Source: Sphingobacteriales bacterium 16-39-50
GTDB taxonomy: Bacteria > Bacteroidota > Bacteroidia > Sphingobacteriales > Sphingobacteriaceae
Length of the DNA: 64,000 nucleotides
Assembly: GCA_002257025.1 (NCBI GenBank)
Contig: NCHA01000001.1
Span: 806,001-870,000, forward strand
Reading direction: 5' to 3'
The notes under the pieces are model-generated. The model made no database searches and was not told the origin of the DNA. It was given only the letters and a program-made list of their open reading frames with translations. This document shows positions 43,205 to 53,079 of this stretch, piece after piece. The position numbers and the translations under genes were made by a program. How positions within the stretch are numbered: position 1 is the stretch's first letter; the number at the start of each line of letters is the position of its first letter.

Positions 43205-44629
43205 CTAAACCTTAATCCTCTTCCATTTCCCCCTCTTAAACAACACATAGCCTGCAATTGTGATCGCAATTTCTGTGACCGGAATTGCAATAAAAACACC
43301 CTGAGGTCCCATTTGGAAAAACTTAGCCAGCAGGTAGGCCAGCGGGATCTGGAAAAACCAGAAGCCAAAGAGATTGAGCCAGGTTGGAGTCCAGGTATCT
43401 CCTGCTCCATTAAAGGCATTAATTAGAACCATCCCTACACCATAGAATACATAGCCGGCACCGATAATTCGCAAAGCCTGCACCGCAACATCCTGTACAC
43501 CCGGATCATTTGTGAAAAACGATACCATAATCCTTGCCCCGGGTATTGATAAAGCAGAAATAAAGATCATAAATATCACATTGTATTTGGCTGTTTTGAT
43601 TACCGAAAGCTCGGCACGTTCGATCTGTTTAGCGCCAAGGTTCTGTCCGACGAGTGTTGATGCCGCATTACTCAGTCCCCAGGCCGGAAGCATAAAGAAC
43701 ATGAACAAACGCAAGGCGGTCTGATAACCTGCCGAACCTTCATCCCCACCTGTTGTTGCAACTAACTGGGCTAAAAAAATCCAGCTACAGGATGCGATGA
43801 CAAACTGCAGAACTCCCGGTCCGGAGATCTTCAGAAGTGCAACAATCTGTTCCCATTGCGGTTTCAGATAGGCCAGTTTCATCTTCAGGTACCCACTTCC
43901 GTCAAAGAGATAATAAAGCTGATAACAAACTCCCAGACCACGCCCGATCGTAGTTGCCATGGCAGCTCCGGTTAGTCCGAAAGCCGGCACCGGACCGAAT
44001 CCATTGATGAAAATCGGACATAAAATAATATTGGCCAGGTTAGCCAGCCAGAGACTTTTCATAGCAATGGCTGCATTTCCCGCCCCTCTGAAAATACCAT
44101 TGATCAGAAACAAAAGCATAATAAAAATACTGCTGCCCATCATGATCCGGGTGAAGGCAGTCCCATGTGCTGCCGATTCTGCAGAGGCACCCATCAGCAT
44201 CAGGATATCTGTAGCATAGATAAATCCGGGAATACTGATGATTGTGTTGATCAGAATTGCGATCAGTATCGCCTGCATCCCTGCTTTGGAAGCTGCTTTT
44301 GGATCTTTTTCTCCAATCCGCCTTGCGACCACAGCGGTTGCAGCCATGCTGATGCCGATCGCGATCGAATAAATAATAGTTAGTACCGATTCGGTCAGGC
44401 CAACAGTCTGGATCGCATAGCTGCTGTTTTCGAGGTGACCCACAAAATAGAGATCAACCAGAGCAAAGACAGATTCCATAATCATTTCGAGCACCATAGG
44501 TATGGCGAGTAAAAGGACTGATAATCGGATGCTTCCCTGGGTATAATCGCGCTCTTCTCCTTTGAGCGATTGTTTTATAATAGATAATATAGCCGGAATC
44601 TTACCGGAATTTTGTACGGTTTCAGACAT
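43205..44629 (-). CDS. MATE-family efflux transporter
   Basis: An inner-membrane multidrug/sodium antiporter of 474 residues with about 12 hydrophobic helices in two related halves. YTQGSIRLSVLLLAIPMVLEMIMES opens TM1 and ALVDLYFVGHL follows; the second half repeats with LVGQNLGAKQIERAELSVIKTAKYN. The start is the ATG at 44629. The 3' end adjoins a heptamer array. Substrate is unknown. The gap 44630-44957 before mdh is divergent. Confidence 0.92.
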   Translation of the reverse strand: MSETVQNSGKIPAILSIIKQSLKGEERDYTQGSIRLSVLLLAIPMVLEMIMESVFALVDLYFVGHLENSSYAIQTVGLTESVLTIIYSIAIGISMAATAVVARRIGEKDPKAASKAGMQAILIAILINTIISIPGFIYATDILMLMGASAESAAHGTAFTRIMMGSSIFIMLLFLINGIFRGAGNAAIAMKSLWLANLANIILCPIFINGFGPVPAFGLTGAAMATTIGRGLGVCYQLYYLFDGSGYLKMKLAYLKPQWEQIVALLKISGPGVLQFVIASCSWIFLAQLVATTGGDEGSAGYQTALRLFMFFMLPAWGLSNAASTLVGQNLGAKQIERAELSVIKTAKYNVIFMIFISALSIPGARIMVSFFTNDPGVQDVAVQALRIIGAGYVFYGVGMVLINAFNGAGDTWTPTWLNLFGFWFFQIPLAYLLAKFFQMGPQGVFIAIPVTEIAITIAGYVLFKRGKWKRIKV

Positions 44630-44957
44630 GATAAAAGAATGATGATTAAAATAAGATATAAGCAGATAAATTCTGCGTAATTAATTGTTGTGGAAGGGGA
44701 ACCCTAGCGTATACGCAGGGTGGCTACTACTATCATCTTTTTGGCGTTGAAATTGAGAAACAAATATATTATAATTTTCAAATTAGAAACAAAAAACTTA
44801 CATAACAATCGCTAATAATTTCATAAAAAAGATTGAATTATCTATCTTCGGCTTGTTAATTCAAATGTGCCTGCAAAGGCGTTTTTGAATAAGAAAAAGG
44901 CAGATTTTAATAAGAATCTCAAACAGATCCGATCTCAAATTAAAAACAAATCATAAA
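44630..44957. other. 328-nt divergent intergenic region between the MATE gene and mdh
   Basis: It holds a palindrome with core GCGTATACGC and outer ACCCT/AGGGT arms (44701-44721, one extra A on the left), and a TATCTTCG box (44843-44850), one mismatch from TAnnTTTG, as candidate mdh promoter with a leader of roughly 100 nt. No gene is seen in it. Confidence 0.5.
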
Positions 44958-45896
44958 ATGAAAATTACAGTTGTAGGAGCCGGTGCAGTAGGTGCAACCT
45001 GTGCTGATAACATCGCCAGAAAAGAATTAGCAGAAGAACTTATTTTATTAGACATCAGAGAAGGTTTTGCCGAAGGTAAAGCGATCGATATGATGCAGAC
45101 TTCAGCCCTTCTGGGTTTTGACACAAAGATCAAAGGTGTAACCAATGATTATGCTGCTACTGCAGGATCTGAAGTGGTTGTAATTACTTCAGGATTGCCA
45201 CGTAAACCGGGAATGACTCGTGAGGAGCTGATCGGCACCAATGCAAACATTGTAAAGAGCGTTACAGAAAACATCCTGAAACATTCTCCAAATACGATCA
45301 TCATCGTGGTTTCTAACCCAATGGACACCATGAATTACCTTACACTTCAAACTTCAGGTCTTCCAAAGAATAAAATTCTGGGAATGGGTGGAGCGTTGGA
45401 TTCTGCAAGGTTCAAATATTACCTGAGTGTTGAGCTGGGTTGCTCACCTGCAGATCTTAACGCAGTGGTTATCGGCGGACACGGTGATACAACCATGATC
45501 CCTTTAATTAATCATGCTACATGGAACAGCATTCCTGTTACTCAGTTATTAACTAAAGAGCAGCAGGAAAGAGTAGTTTCTTCAACTATGGTTGGTGGCG
45601 CTACTTTAACAAAACTGATCGGTACTTCTGCATGGTATGCTCCGGGTGCGGGTACAGCAGCAATGGTTGAAAGCATTGTACGTGATGAGAAAAAATTAAT
45701 CTCTTGTGGTGTTGCCCTTGATGGTGAATACGGACAGAAAGACATCTCTCTTGTTGTTCCGGTTATCATTGGTAAAAACGGATGGGAAAAAATCCTTGAC
45801 TTCAAACTTTCTGATGCTGAGCAGGCTGAATTTAACAAGAGTGCAGATGCAGTACGGAATATGAACCAGGTTCTCAGAGATTCTAACCTTATCTAA
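44958..45896 (+). CDS. mdh: Malate dehydrogenase
   Basis: NAD-dependent malate dehydrogenase of the TCA cycle, 312 residues, lactate-dehydrogenase-like type. The nucleotide-binding motif GAGAVGATC is at residues 7-15. The substrate loop LPRKPGMTR (80-88) carries the two Arg residues that select dicarboxylates and so identifies malate rather than lactate as substrate. The catalytic His175 is in GGHGDTT. It is followed after 7 nt by the retropepsin-like gene, so the two may be co-transcribed. Confidence 0.97.
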   Translation: MKITVVGAGAVGATCADNIARKELAEELILLDIREGFAEGKAIDMMQTSALLGFDTKIKGVTNDYAATAGSEVVVITSGLPRKPGMTREELIGTNANIVKSVTENILKHSPNTIIIVVSNPMDTMNYLTLQTSGLPKNKILGMGGALDSARFKYYLSVELGCSPADLNAVVIGGHGDTTMIPLINHATWNSIPVTQLLTKEQQERVVSSTMVGGATLTKLIGTSAWYAPGAGTAAMVESIVRDEKKLISCGVALDGEYGQKDISLVVPVIIGKNGWEKILDFKLSDAEQAEFNKSADAVRNMNQVLRDSNLI

Positions 45897-45903
45897 ACGC
45901 TTA

Positions 45904-46332
45904 ATGAGCGAAACAAGAGTTCCTTTAGAACTGGTAAATTTACACGACGACGGCTTCCACCTATTGGTGGAAGTTGTTGTTTTCGGGCAATCCTTTAATG
46001 TAGTGCTTGATACCGGAGCTTCGAAAACAGTTTTTGATAAAACCGTGATCGAAAAGCATATGAAAGATGCTGAATTAGTGAGTTCAGAGCTTTTATCTAC
46101 CGGTTTGGGGACGAACAGTATGGAAAGCCATACGATCATTCTACCTGTTTTGAAGATCGGGAAATTTAAATTGAAGAATTTCGAAGCAGCAGTGCTCGAC
46201 CTCAGCACGATAAGCCATGCTTATTCAAGCCTGAACCTTCCCCCTGTAATTGGAGTATTGGGCGGGGATATTCTTATGCGCTACAAGGCAATCATCAATT
46301 ACAAAAAACTACACTTAAAACTTTTTCGTTAA
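45904..46332 (+). CDS. Retropepsin-like aspartic protease
   Basis: A 142-residue protein with one DTGAS active site at residues 36-40 (VVLDTGASKTVFDK), preceded by a hydrophobic strand. The second conserved part, GVLGGDILMRYKAIINY, matches the flap-to-C-terminal segment of clan AA proteases. With a single catalytic Asp it would need to dimerise, as retroviral proteases do. There is no signal peptide. It lies 7 nt after mdh and 51 nt before a secreted paralog pair. The substrate is unknown. Confidence 0.85.
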   Translation: MSETRVPLELVNLHDDGFHLLVEVVVFGQSFNVVLDTGASKTVFDKTVIEKHMKDAELVSSELLSTGLGTNSMESHTIILPVLKIGKFKLKNFEAAVLDLSTISHAYSSLNLPPVIGVLGGDILMRYKAIINYKKLHLKLFR

Positions 46333-46383
46333 AGGACTGTATTAAAACCTTTAAAAATCATTAACTTGATTTAAAATAAAGGT

Positions 46384-47295
46384 ATGAAATGCTTCCTGCT
46401 CATTTTCTTATCAATACTGACACAGGATATTCTAGCTCAGAATATAAGCGGGAAATGGTTTGGCAAAATCACCCAGGGACCCGGGGGATACAGTGAACTC
46501 TATGACCTCGAATTAGATCTGAGTCAGAGAAAAAATATCTGGGGCGATTCCTATTCTTTTAAAGATAATTCGGTCAGGATACGCATTGGACTTTCAGGCA
46601 AGGTAGATCGTGACAGCATCAGACTTTATGAAAGTATCGACTGGATACGTGAAGATTTTGTCCCATGGGATTGGGTTGCATGCATAAAAAAATTCGATCT
46701 GGCTTATCGTAGCGATGGTGCCTATGAATATCTGGAGGGAACCTGGAGCGGAATCAGTAAGGATGATCCAAATGAAGCCTGTATTCCAGGTAAAGTTATC
46801 CTCTCCAAAACTATTGAAGGCCTCAATAAATTCCTCGAACAACGTAAGGACTCAGTAATCAATACTATTGCTCAAAATCCCGAACCAATAGCTCCTGTTT
46901 TAGTAGATTTTAACTCGAACTTCATGGAGACTGAACCTAAAAAAGTAACAGAAATCAACGTTTACAATGCTGATCTGCAGATTCAGTTATTGGACTATAT
47001 GAAACCGGATAATGATACTGTATCGGTTTATCTTAACCGGGAGATTCTGGCAAAAAATATTCAGATCTCAAAAAGGCCGGCTCTCATAAAGTTCAGGATT
47101 GATAAGCGGATTGTGCTTCATGAGTTGCTTTTGTATGCAGAGAATCTTGGTTTGATACCCCCAAATACTTCAGAACTTATTTTAATTGACGGCGAAACCA
47201 AACACAGGGTAATGATCGTATCTGATAAACAAAAAACTGCCGCTATATATTTAAGATATAAACCGCAAGAAAAAAAAGTAAAGAACAGTAAATAA
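46384..47295 (+). CDS. Secreted hypothetical protein, paralog of the next gene
   Basis: 303 residues with a signal peptide (MKCFLLIFLSILTQDILAQ). The N-terminal half (residues about 20-150) is beta-rich: ISGKWFGKITQGPGG, with DNSVRIRIGLSGKVDRDSIRLYE. The C-terminal domain (about 200-297) has LLDYMKPDNDTVSVYLNREIL and LHELLLYAENLGLIPPNTSEL. This C-terminal block is closely matched in the downstream gene (LRIYDG versus LILIDG, LHEIILYAENLGKIPPNTSNL), so the two arose by tandem duplication. Function is not recognised. It is probably periplasmic or exported. Confidence 0.8.
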   Translation: MKCFLLIFLSILTQDILAQNISGKWFGKITQGPGGYSELYDLELDLSQRKNIWGDSYSFKDNSVRIRIGLSGKVDRDSIRLYESIDWIREDFVPWDWVACIKKFDLAYRSDGAYEYLEGTWSGISKDDPNEACIPGKVILSKTIEGLNKFLEQRKDSVINTIAQNPEPIAPVLVDFNSNFMETEPKKVTEINVYNADLQIQLLDYMKPDNDTVSVYLNREILAKNIQISKRPALIKFRIDKRIVLHELLLYAENLGLIPPNTSELILIDGETKHRVMIVSDKQKTAAIYLRYKPQEKKVKNSK

Positions 47296-47304
47296 GGATT
47301 ATCT

Positions 47305-48186
47305 ATGAAATATTCCCTCATACTTCTACTTTTATTAGCCCCATTTTCAGGCTTTACGCAGGATTTCAAAGGGGTATGGCTTGGCTATATGGACACCGAC
47401 CTTCAACATATCAGAACTCTGAATGTGAACTACATTTTGCATGTAAAGGAGCAGGATAACAATATAGTTAACGGGAAGGCCTATATCTATCGTGATAATC
47501 CACTCCGGGCTGAAGGTATCCTGGACTTTATTGGCGTGATCAATAAAGGTAATCTGAGGATCAATGAACTGAAGATATTGCATTCCAAAATCCCAAGTGA
47601 CACTGCCCGATTTTTATGTATTAAAGACCTTAAACTTAACCTGAGTAAAGAGGAAGGCATTGATAATTTAACAGGTACATTCACTGGTGCCGGCGAAAAT
47701 TCATTGCCCTGCTATCCCGGGAATGTATACCTCCAACGCTTTACGGATGCAAACAAGCAGAACATACCTCAAAACTATCTCACCAATATTTTGCTGGATG
47801 CACGGGATCCGAATGTGTTCCTGCAAACCAAACTCGCCAGGCCGATAGTAATAGAGATTACTGAAAATGTTGTCCGGCTTGAAATAAAGGATTACCTGCG
47901 TGAGGATGGAGATATTATATCTGTCTATCATAACCGAAGGCCATTTATCAGGAATCAGCTGATTGTTAATAAGCCCACAAACCACACACTCAGATTAAAC
48001 AGAAATCAGGAACTCCATGAGATTATTCTATATGCAGAAAATTTAGGCAAGATTCCTCCTAACACTTCCAATCTTAGAATTTACGATGGGGTTAAGGAAC
48101 ATCAGGTATTGATCCGATCGACAAAGGAAGTTAGTGCAGTGGTCTATTTACGATATGCCCCTGAACCAAAAAGCCCTCCACAATGA
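47305..48186 (+). CDS. Secreted hypothetical protein, tandem paralog
   Basis: 293 residues with a signal peptide (MKYSLILLLLLAPFSGFTQ). It has the same plan as the upstream gene: an N-terminal beta-rich domain (DFKGVWLGYMDTD) and a C-terminal domain with IKDYLREDGDIISVYHNRRPF and LHEIILYAENLGKIPPNTSNL, ending YLRYAPEPKSPPQ. The gap to the first paralog is 9 nt, so they are co-transcribed. A terminator covers the stop. No catalytic motif is visible; binding of a carbohydrate or peptide is only a guess. Confidence 0.8.
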   Translation: MKYSLILLLLLAPFSGFTQDFKGVWLGYMDTDLQHIRTLNVNYILHVKEQDNNIVNGKAYIYRDNPLRAEGILDFIGVINKGNLRINELKILHSKIPSDTARFLCIKDLKLNLSKEEGIDNLTGTFTGAGENSLPCYPGNVYLQRFTDANKQNIPQNYLTNILLDARDPNVFLQTKLARPIVIEITENVVRLEIKDYLREDGDIISVYHNRRPFIRNQLIVNKPTNHTLRLNRNQELHEIILYAENLGKIPPNTSNLRIYDGVKEHQVLIRSTKEVSAVVYLRYAPEPKSPPQ

Positions 48187-48204
48187 AGTGAAGGGCTTTT
48201 TTAT
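48168..48204. terminator. Bidirectional intrinsic terminator between the paralogs and gyrB
   Basis: AAAAAGCCCT-c-CAC pairs with GTG-a-AGGGCTTTTTT around AATGAA. The left arm overlaps the last codons of the plus-strand gene, and the same hairpin works in reverse for gyrB (ends 48226). Confidence 0.8.
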
Positions 48205-48225
48205 ATTCTTAATCAATGAATTGAA

Positions 48226-50190
<1,965 letters not shown>

Positions 50191-50206
50191 TTATTACAAC
50201 AAAGAT

Positions 50207-50214
50207 CAAAAATA
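50207..50214 (-). promoter_or_regulatory. Candidate -7 box for gyrB
   Basis: The minus strand reads TATTTTTG (TAnnTTTG), 22 nt upstream of the gyrB ATG at 50184. No clear -33 TTG. Confidence 0.4.
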
Positions 50215-50295
50215 ACCATTTTAGCTGGATTTTGCTACATTGTGGATAAATTAACAAGGCTTTTGTTTAGCTCTTTTGCTTCCTAAATTAAATGG

Positions 50296-50325
50296 TTGAG
50301 AAAATGGTACGAAAGTTTATATTTG
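50296..50325 (+). promoter_or_regulatory. Promoter of the OmpH/Skp-like gene
   Basis: TTG (50296-50298), 19 nt, TATATTTG (50318-50325): both boxes and spacing match the Bacteroidota consensus. The leader to the ATG at 50347 is about 15-17 nt. It excludes the TTG at 50296 as a translation start. Confidence 0.65.
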
Positions 50326-50346
50326 CTTAAATTTTTATTAAAAATT

Positions 50347-50940
50347 ATGAAGAAATTAGTAACAAGCATCAGTAAAATAGCAGTCATTTTAACACTGTCG
50401 GCAATAGTAGTATCCTGCAATAAAGAACAAGCAAAAAGTACAGGAGGTGCTGCCTCAAGTTCAGCAGGTGCTGCAGAAGGTATCGTATATGTCAATTCAG
50501 ATTCTCTATTAAGTAATTACGACTATTACAAAGCCGTAAGGGATAAATTTCAGGAAAAATCAAAGAAAGCACAGGCTGATCTTACAGCAAAAGGAACTGC
50601 TTTTCAGCGTGAAGTTGCTGCTTATCAGCAAGGTGCAGCCAATTTAAGTGCTGAGCAAAGGGCCAATACTGAAGAGCGCCTGGCAAGAAAGCAGCAGGAG
50701 CTTGCTACTTATAATCAAAATGCAGGCAATGCTCTGGCAAACGAAGAGGCAGCTGAAAATGACAAATTATATAATAAAGTATCTGATTATCTGAAAGGAT
50801 ATGCTAAGTCAAAAGGCTATAAAATCGTACTTACTTATTCAAAATCAAACCCTGCTGTATTATATGCAGATGAGAGTCTGGATGTAACCAAGGCTGTTGT
50901 TGACGGCTTGAATGCAGATTATAAAAAAGAAAAGAAATAA
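50347..50940 (+). CDS. OmpH/Skp-family lipoprotein
   Basis: 197 residues from ATG 50347. The N-terminus KKLVTSISKIAVILTLSAIVVSC ends in a lipobox Cys. A Gly/Ala/Ser-rich linker follows, then the Skp-type coiled coil (IVYVNSDSLLSNYDYYKAVRDKFQEKSKKAQADL with LSAEQRANTEERLARKQQELATY). Such proteins are periplasmic chaperones for outer-membrane barrels. Here it has a lipid anchor, which is unlike soluble Skp. It is followed by a terminator. Confidence 0.9.
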   Translation: MKKLVTSISKIAVILTLSAIVVSCNKEQAKSTGGAASSSAGAAEGIVYVNSDSLLSNYDYYKAVRDKFQEKSKKAQADLTAKGTAFQREVAAYQQGAANLSAEQRANTEERLARKQQELATYNQNAGNALANEEAAENDKLYNKVSDYLKGYAKSKGYKIVLTYSKSNPAVLYADESLDVTKAVVDGLNADYKKEKK

Positions 50941-50965
50941 GGCTGATTTTACAGCTTCGTTTTAT

Positions 50966-50995
50966 AAAAAACCCCGGTCAATCGCCGGGGTTTTT
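50966..50995. terminator. Intrinsic terminator after the OmpH-like gene
   Basis: AAAAACCCCGG-TCAATCG-CCGGGGTTTTT: a 6-bp GC stem with A/T flanks and a T-tract, 26 nt after the stop codon. Confidence 0.9.
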
Positions 50996-51046
50996 ATTTT
51001 ACAGAAATATTTGAAGATGAAAGGATTTTGAGGATATTGACGGAAT

Positions 51047-51529
51047 ATGTCAGAGACAGAACTACACAATAAATTCATGCGTATAGCTATCCGGCTTTCT
51101 GAACAAAACGTCAGCAAAGCACTGGGTGGTCCTTTTGGTGCTGTGATTGTTAAGGATAATAAAATAATCGCCAGAAGTGCAAACAAAGTAACTCTCAAAA
51201 ATGACCCGACTGCCCATGCGGAAGTCTCTGCGATCAGATTGGCCTGCCGGAAGTTAAAGACATTCGATCTGAGCGGATGTGTGATTTATACAAGCTGTGA
51301 ACCCTGTCCGATGTGTCTCAGTGCAATCTATTGGGCTCAAATTGACTCTATTTACTACGCCAATACGAAGAAGGATGCTGCAAACATCGGATTTAATGAC
51401 TCTTTCATTTATGATGAAATTGCAATGAGCAAAGACAAGCGAAAAATAGCAATGCACCAAATCATGAACCGGGAAGCAAAATCAGCTTTCGAACTCTGGG
51501 AGCATTCAGCGATGAAAACGAACTATTGA
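51047..51529 (+). CDS. Nucleoside deaminase (guanine deaminase-like, CMP/dCMP deaminase fold)
   Basis: A 160-residue zinc deaminase. The zinc ligands are His57 in TAHAEVSA (HAE) and the Cys residues 87 and 90 in SCEPCPMCL (PCxxC). The proton shuttle Glu59 is present. The C-terminal FNDSFIYDEIAM resembles guanine-deaminase-type members rather than tRNA-specific TadA. The substrate is likely guanine or a nucleoside, but this is not proven. The stop abuts the start of the phosphoesterase gene directly. Confidence 0.92.
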   Translation: MSETELHNKFMRIAIRLSEQNVSKALGGPFGAVIVKDNKIIARSANKVTLKNDPTAHAEVSAIRLACRKLKTFDLSGCVIYTSCEPCPMCLSAIYWAQIDSIYYANTKKDAANIGFNDSFIYDEIAMSKDKRKIAMHQIMNREAKSAFELWEHSAMKTNY

Positions 51530-52357
51530 ATGAAGAAAATCAGTAGAAGGAAATTTATCTGGGGTGGTATCGGACTGATTACGAGTGTGACCGCGATTGA
51601 TGCCTTTTGGTATGAAAAGGCATTTATCGAACTCAATGAATATTATATGGGTAATGCAAGTCCGGAAGGCAGCAACCTGAAAATCCTTCAAATCTCTGAC
51701 CTTCACCTTCGCAGGATCCAGCCTAAACATATTGAACTTGCTGCTCTTGCCAACCATATAAAACCTGAACTAATTCTTTTTACCGGGGATGTGATCGACC
51801 GGAATAAAAGCTTAAAAAACCTGGACAAATACCTGGCTATATTCGATCCTTCTATCCAAAAAACAGCAATCCTGGGCAATTGGGAATGCTGGAAGGTTCA
51901 TCCGCTCGAACTTCTTGAAGTTTATAAAAAACATAATTGCGAATTAATTGTTAATCATTCATTCCTTTATTCATTTGGGAAAACAACAATTTCTGTTTCA
52001 GGGATGGATGACCTGGTTGCGGGGCAAGCCGATTTCAATATGGCAATGGAATTTTATCAGAAATCAGATTATCATATCGTAATGACCCATTGTCCGCAGC
52101 ACAGGGATATCATTAAAGCTCAGATGAAAGATATTCCAATAGACCTCGTGCTTTCAGGGCATACCCATGGCGGACAGCTTAACCTGTTCGGATTCGCACC
52201 TTTTACACCACCGGGCAGCGGCAGATATGTTAGTGGCTGGTACCGTGAAGAATTACCTCATTTATATGTTTCGAGGGGCATTGGCACAAGCGGTGTTCCT
52301 ATCAGGCTGGGATCCAGGGCAGAGGTGACGGTGTTTAATTTTGAGAGGAGGGAATAG
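51530..52357 (+). CDS. Calcineurin-like metallophosphoesterase with Tat signal
   Basis: A 275-residue membrane-anchored or exported phosphoesterase. The start MKKISRRKFIWGG carries an SRRKF twin-arginine motif and a hydrophobic segment, as in YkuE-type proteins. Metal motifs are ISDLHLRR (DxH), FTGDVIDRN (GDxxDRN), GNWECWK at the GNHD/E position (Trp replaces His), MTHCPQHRDI and SGHTHGGQ (GHxH). It starts immediately after the deaminase stop. Possible substrates include lipid phosphates; the exact one is not known. Confidence 0.9.
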   Translation: MKKISRRKFIWGGIGLITSVTAIDAFWYEKAFIELNEYYMGNASPEGSNLKILQISDLHLRRIQPKHIELAALANHIKPELILFTGDVIDRNKSLKNLDKYLAIFDPSIQKTAILGNWECWKVHPLELLEVYKKHNCELIVNHSFLYSFGKTTISVSGMDDLVAGQADFNMAMEFYQKSDYHIVMTHCPQHRDIIKAQMKDIPIDLVLSGHTHGGQLNLFGFAPFTPPGSGRYVSGWYREELPHLYVSRGIGTSGVPIRLGSRAEVTVFNFERRE

Positions 52358-52359
52358 GG

Positions 52360-52376
52360 ACCCGATAGTATCGGGT
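52360..52376. repeat. Palindrome ACCCGATA-G-TATCGGGT after the phosphoesterase stop
   Basis: Perfect 8-bp arms with a single-base centre, 3 nt after the TAG stop and directly before a heptamer array. Confidence 0.85.
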
Positions 52377-52427
52377 GGGAAATTGGAAATGGGGAATGGG
52401 GAATGGGGAATGGGAATGAGGAACAAC
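52377..52427. repeat. Heptamer repeat array after the phosphoesterase gene
   Basis: Units read GGGAAAT, TGGAAAT, GGGGAAT three times and related forms on the plus strand. The period is 7 nt. The 17-bp palindrome separates it from the gene end, which itself reads GGAGGGAATAGGGA. Confidence 0.85.
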
Positions 52428-52464
52428 AAATTATGAGCTCGGACAATAATTGTTTGATTTGATT

Positions 52465-52492
52465 CAAGAACCAAGAGCCAGGAATCAAGACA
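52465..52492. repeat. Heptamer repeat array in the middle of the 52.4 kb gap
   Basis: Four units: CAAGAAC, CAAGAGC, CAGGAAT, CAAGACA. Period 7 with drift. It lies between two other heptamer arrays in the 250-nt gap between the convergent phosphoesterase and S4 genes. Confidence 0.7.
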
Positions 52493-52570
52493 TGAAAAAT
52501 CCTGATAGATAATCAAAATTCCCTGTGCCATCACTTTCTTGCCACCGTCATGACGTTCAAAAAGGCGGAA

Positions 52571-52610
52571 ATTGTCAACTGTCAATTATCAACTATCAAC
52601 TGTCAATTCA
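52571..52610. repeat. Heptamer repeat array at the S4-domain gene stop
   Basis: On the minus strand the units read TGAATTG, ACAGTTG, ATAGTTG, ATAATTG, ACAGTTG. The TGA of the first unit is the stop codon of the S4 gene (52610-52608). Confidence 0.85.
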
Positions 52611-53000
52611 GTCAAACCATCCCTCCTGCAAATCATCGATCTCCCGCCTGTCCTTTTTGGTTGGCCTGCCGGTGCCTCTGTCCCTGCTGAGGTTTGCAGT
52701 ATGAAACATTGATTTATAGGCCTGGGTATCTTCAACCGGGGTAAGATCTTTATAAAAATTAACGGCGGTCTTTGCATCAACCCTTCTGTCCAATAGTTCG
52801 ACAACCTCAATGATCTTCTTATCACTACCTTTCTGCACAGTATAAACCTCTCCTATTTTTACAATATGGGAGGCTTTCAGATTATTTCCGTCGAGCTTTA
52901 TTCTTCCTGCCTTACAGGCTTCTGTTGAAATACTTCGGGTTTTAAAGGCGCGGATAGCCCATAAATATTTGTCAATACGTAATTTTTCAGATCCCTGCAT
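52608..53000 (-). CDS. hslR: RNA-binding S4-domain protein (Hsp15-like)
   Basis: A 130-residue protein. The S4 fold occupies residues about 8-60: LRIDKYLWAIRAFKTRSISTEACKAGRIKLDG, with RIDKYLW as the S4 signature. The C-terminal half is basic and polar (SRDRGTGRPTKKDRR). Hsp15 binds free 50S subunits carrying nascent chains. The start is ATG 53000, 4 nt after a TAATTTTG box. The stop is part of a heptamer array. The function is inferred from the family. Confidence 0.9.
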   Translation of the reverse strand: MQGSEKLRIDKYLWAIRAFKTRSISTEACKAGRIKLDGNNLKASHIVKIGEVYTVQKGSDKKIIEVVELLDRRVDAKTAVNFYKDLTPVEDTQAYKSMFHTANLSRDRGTGRPTKKDRREIDDLQEGWFD

Positions 53001-53004
53001 CCTT

Positions 53005-53012
53005 CAAAATTA
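53005..53012 (-). promoter_or_regulatory. Candidate -7 box immediately before hslR
   Basis: The minus strand reads TAATTTTG (TAnnTTTG), ending 4 nt before the ATG at 53000, another leaderless-type arrangement. Confidence 0.4.
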
Positions 53013-53079
53013 CGTAAGAATTGACGAAAGGATGGAAAAATTGGCAGAAAAATCCTTTAATTTGCTTTAAATTAAAAGT

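Noticed and set aside
45696..46208. 170-codon minus-strand frame across the mdh/retropepsin junction
   Set aside because: Antisense to two recognised genes and low-complexity Ser/Thr-rich product.
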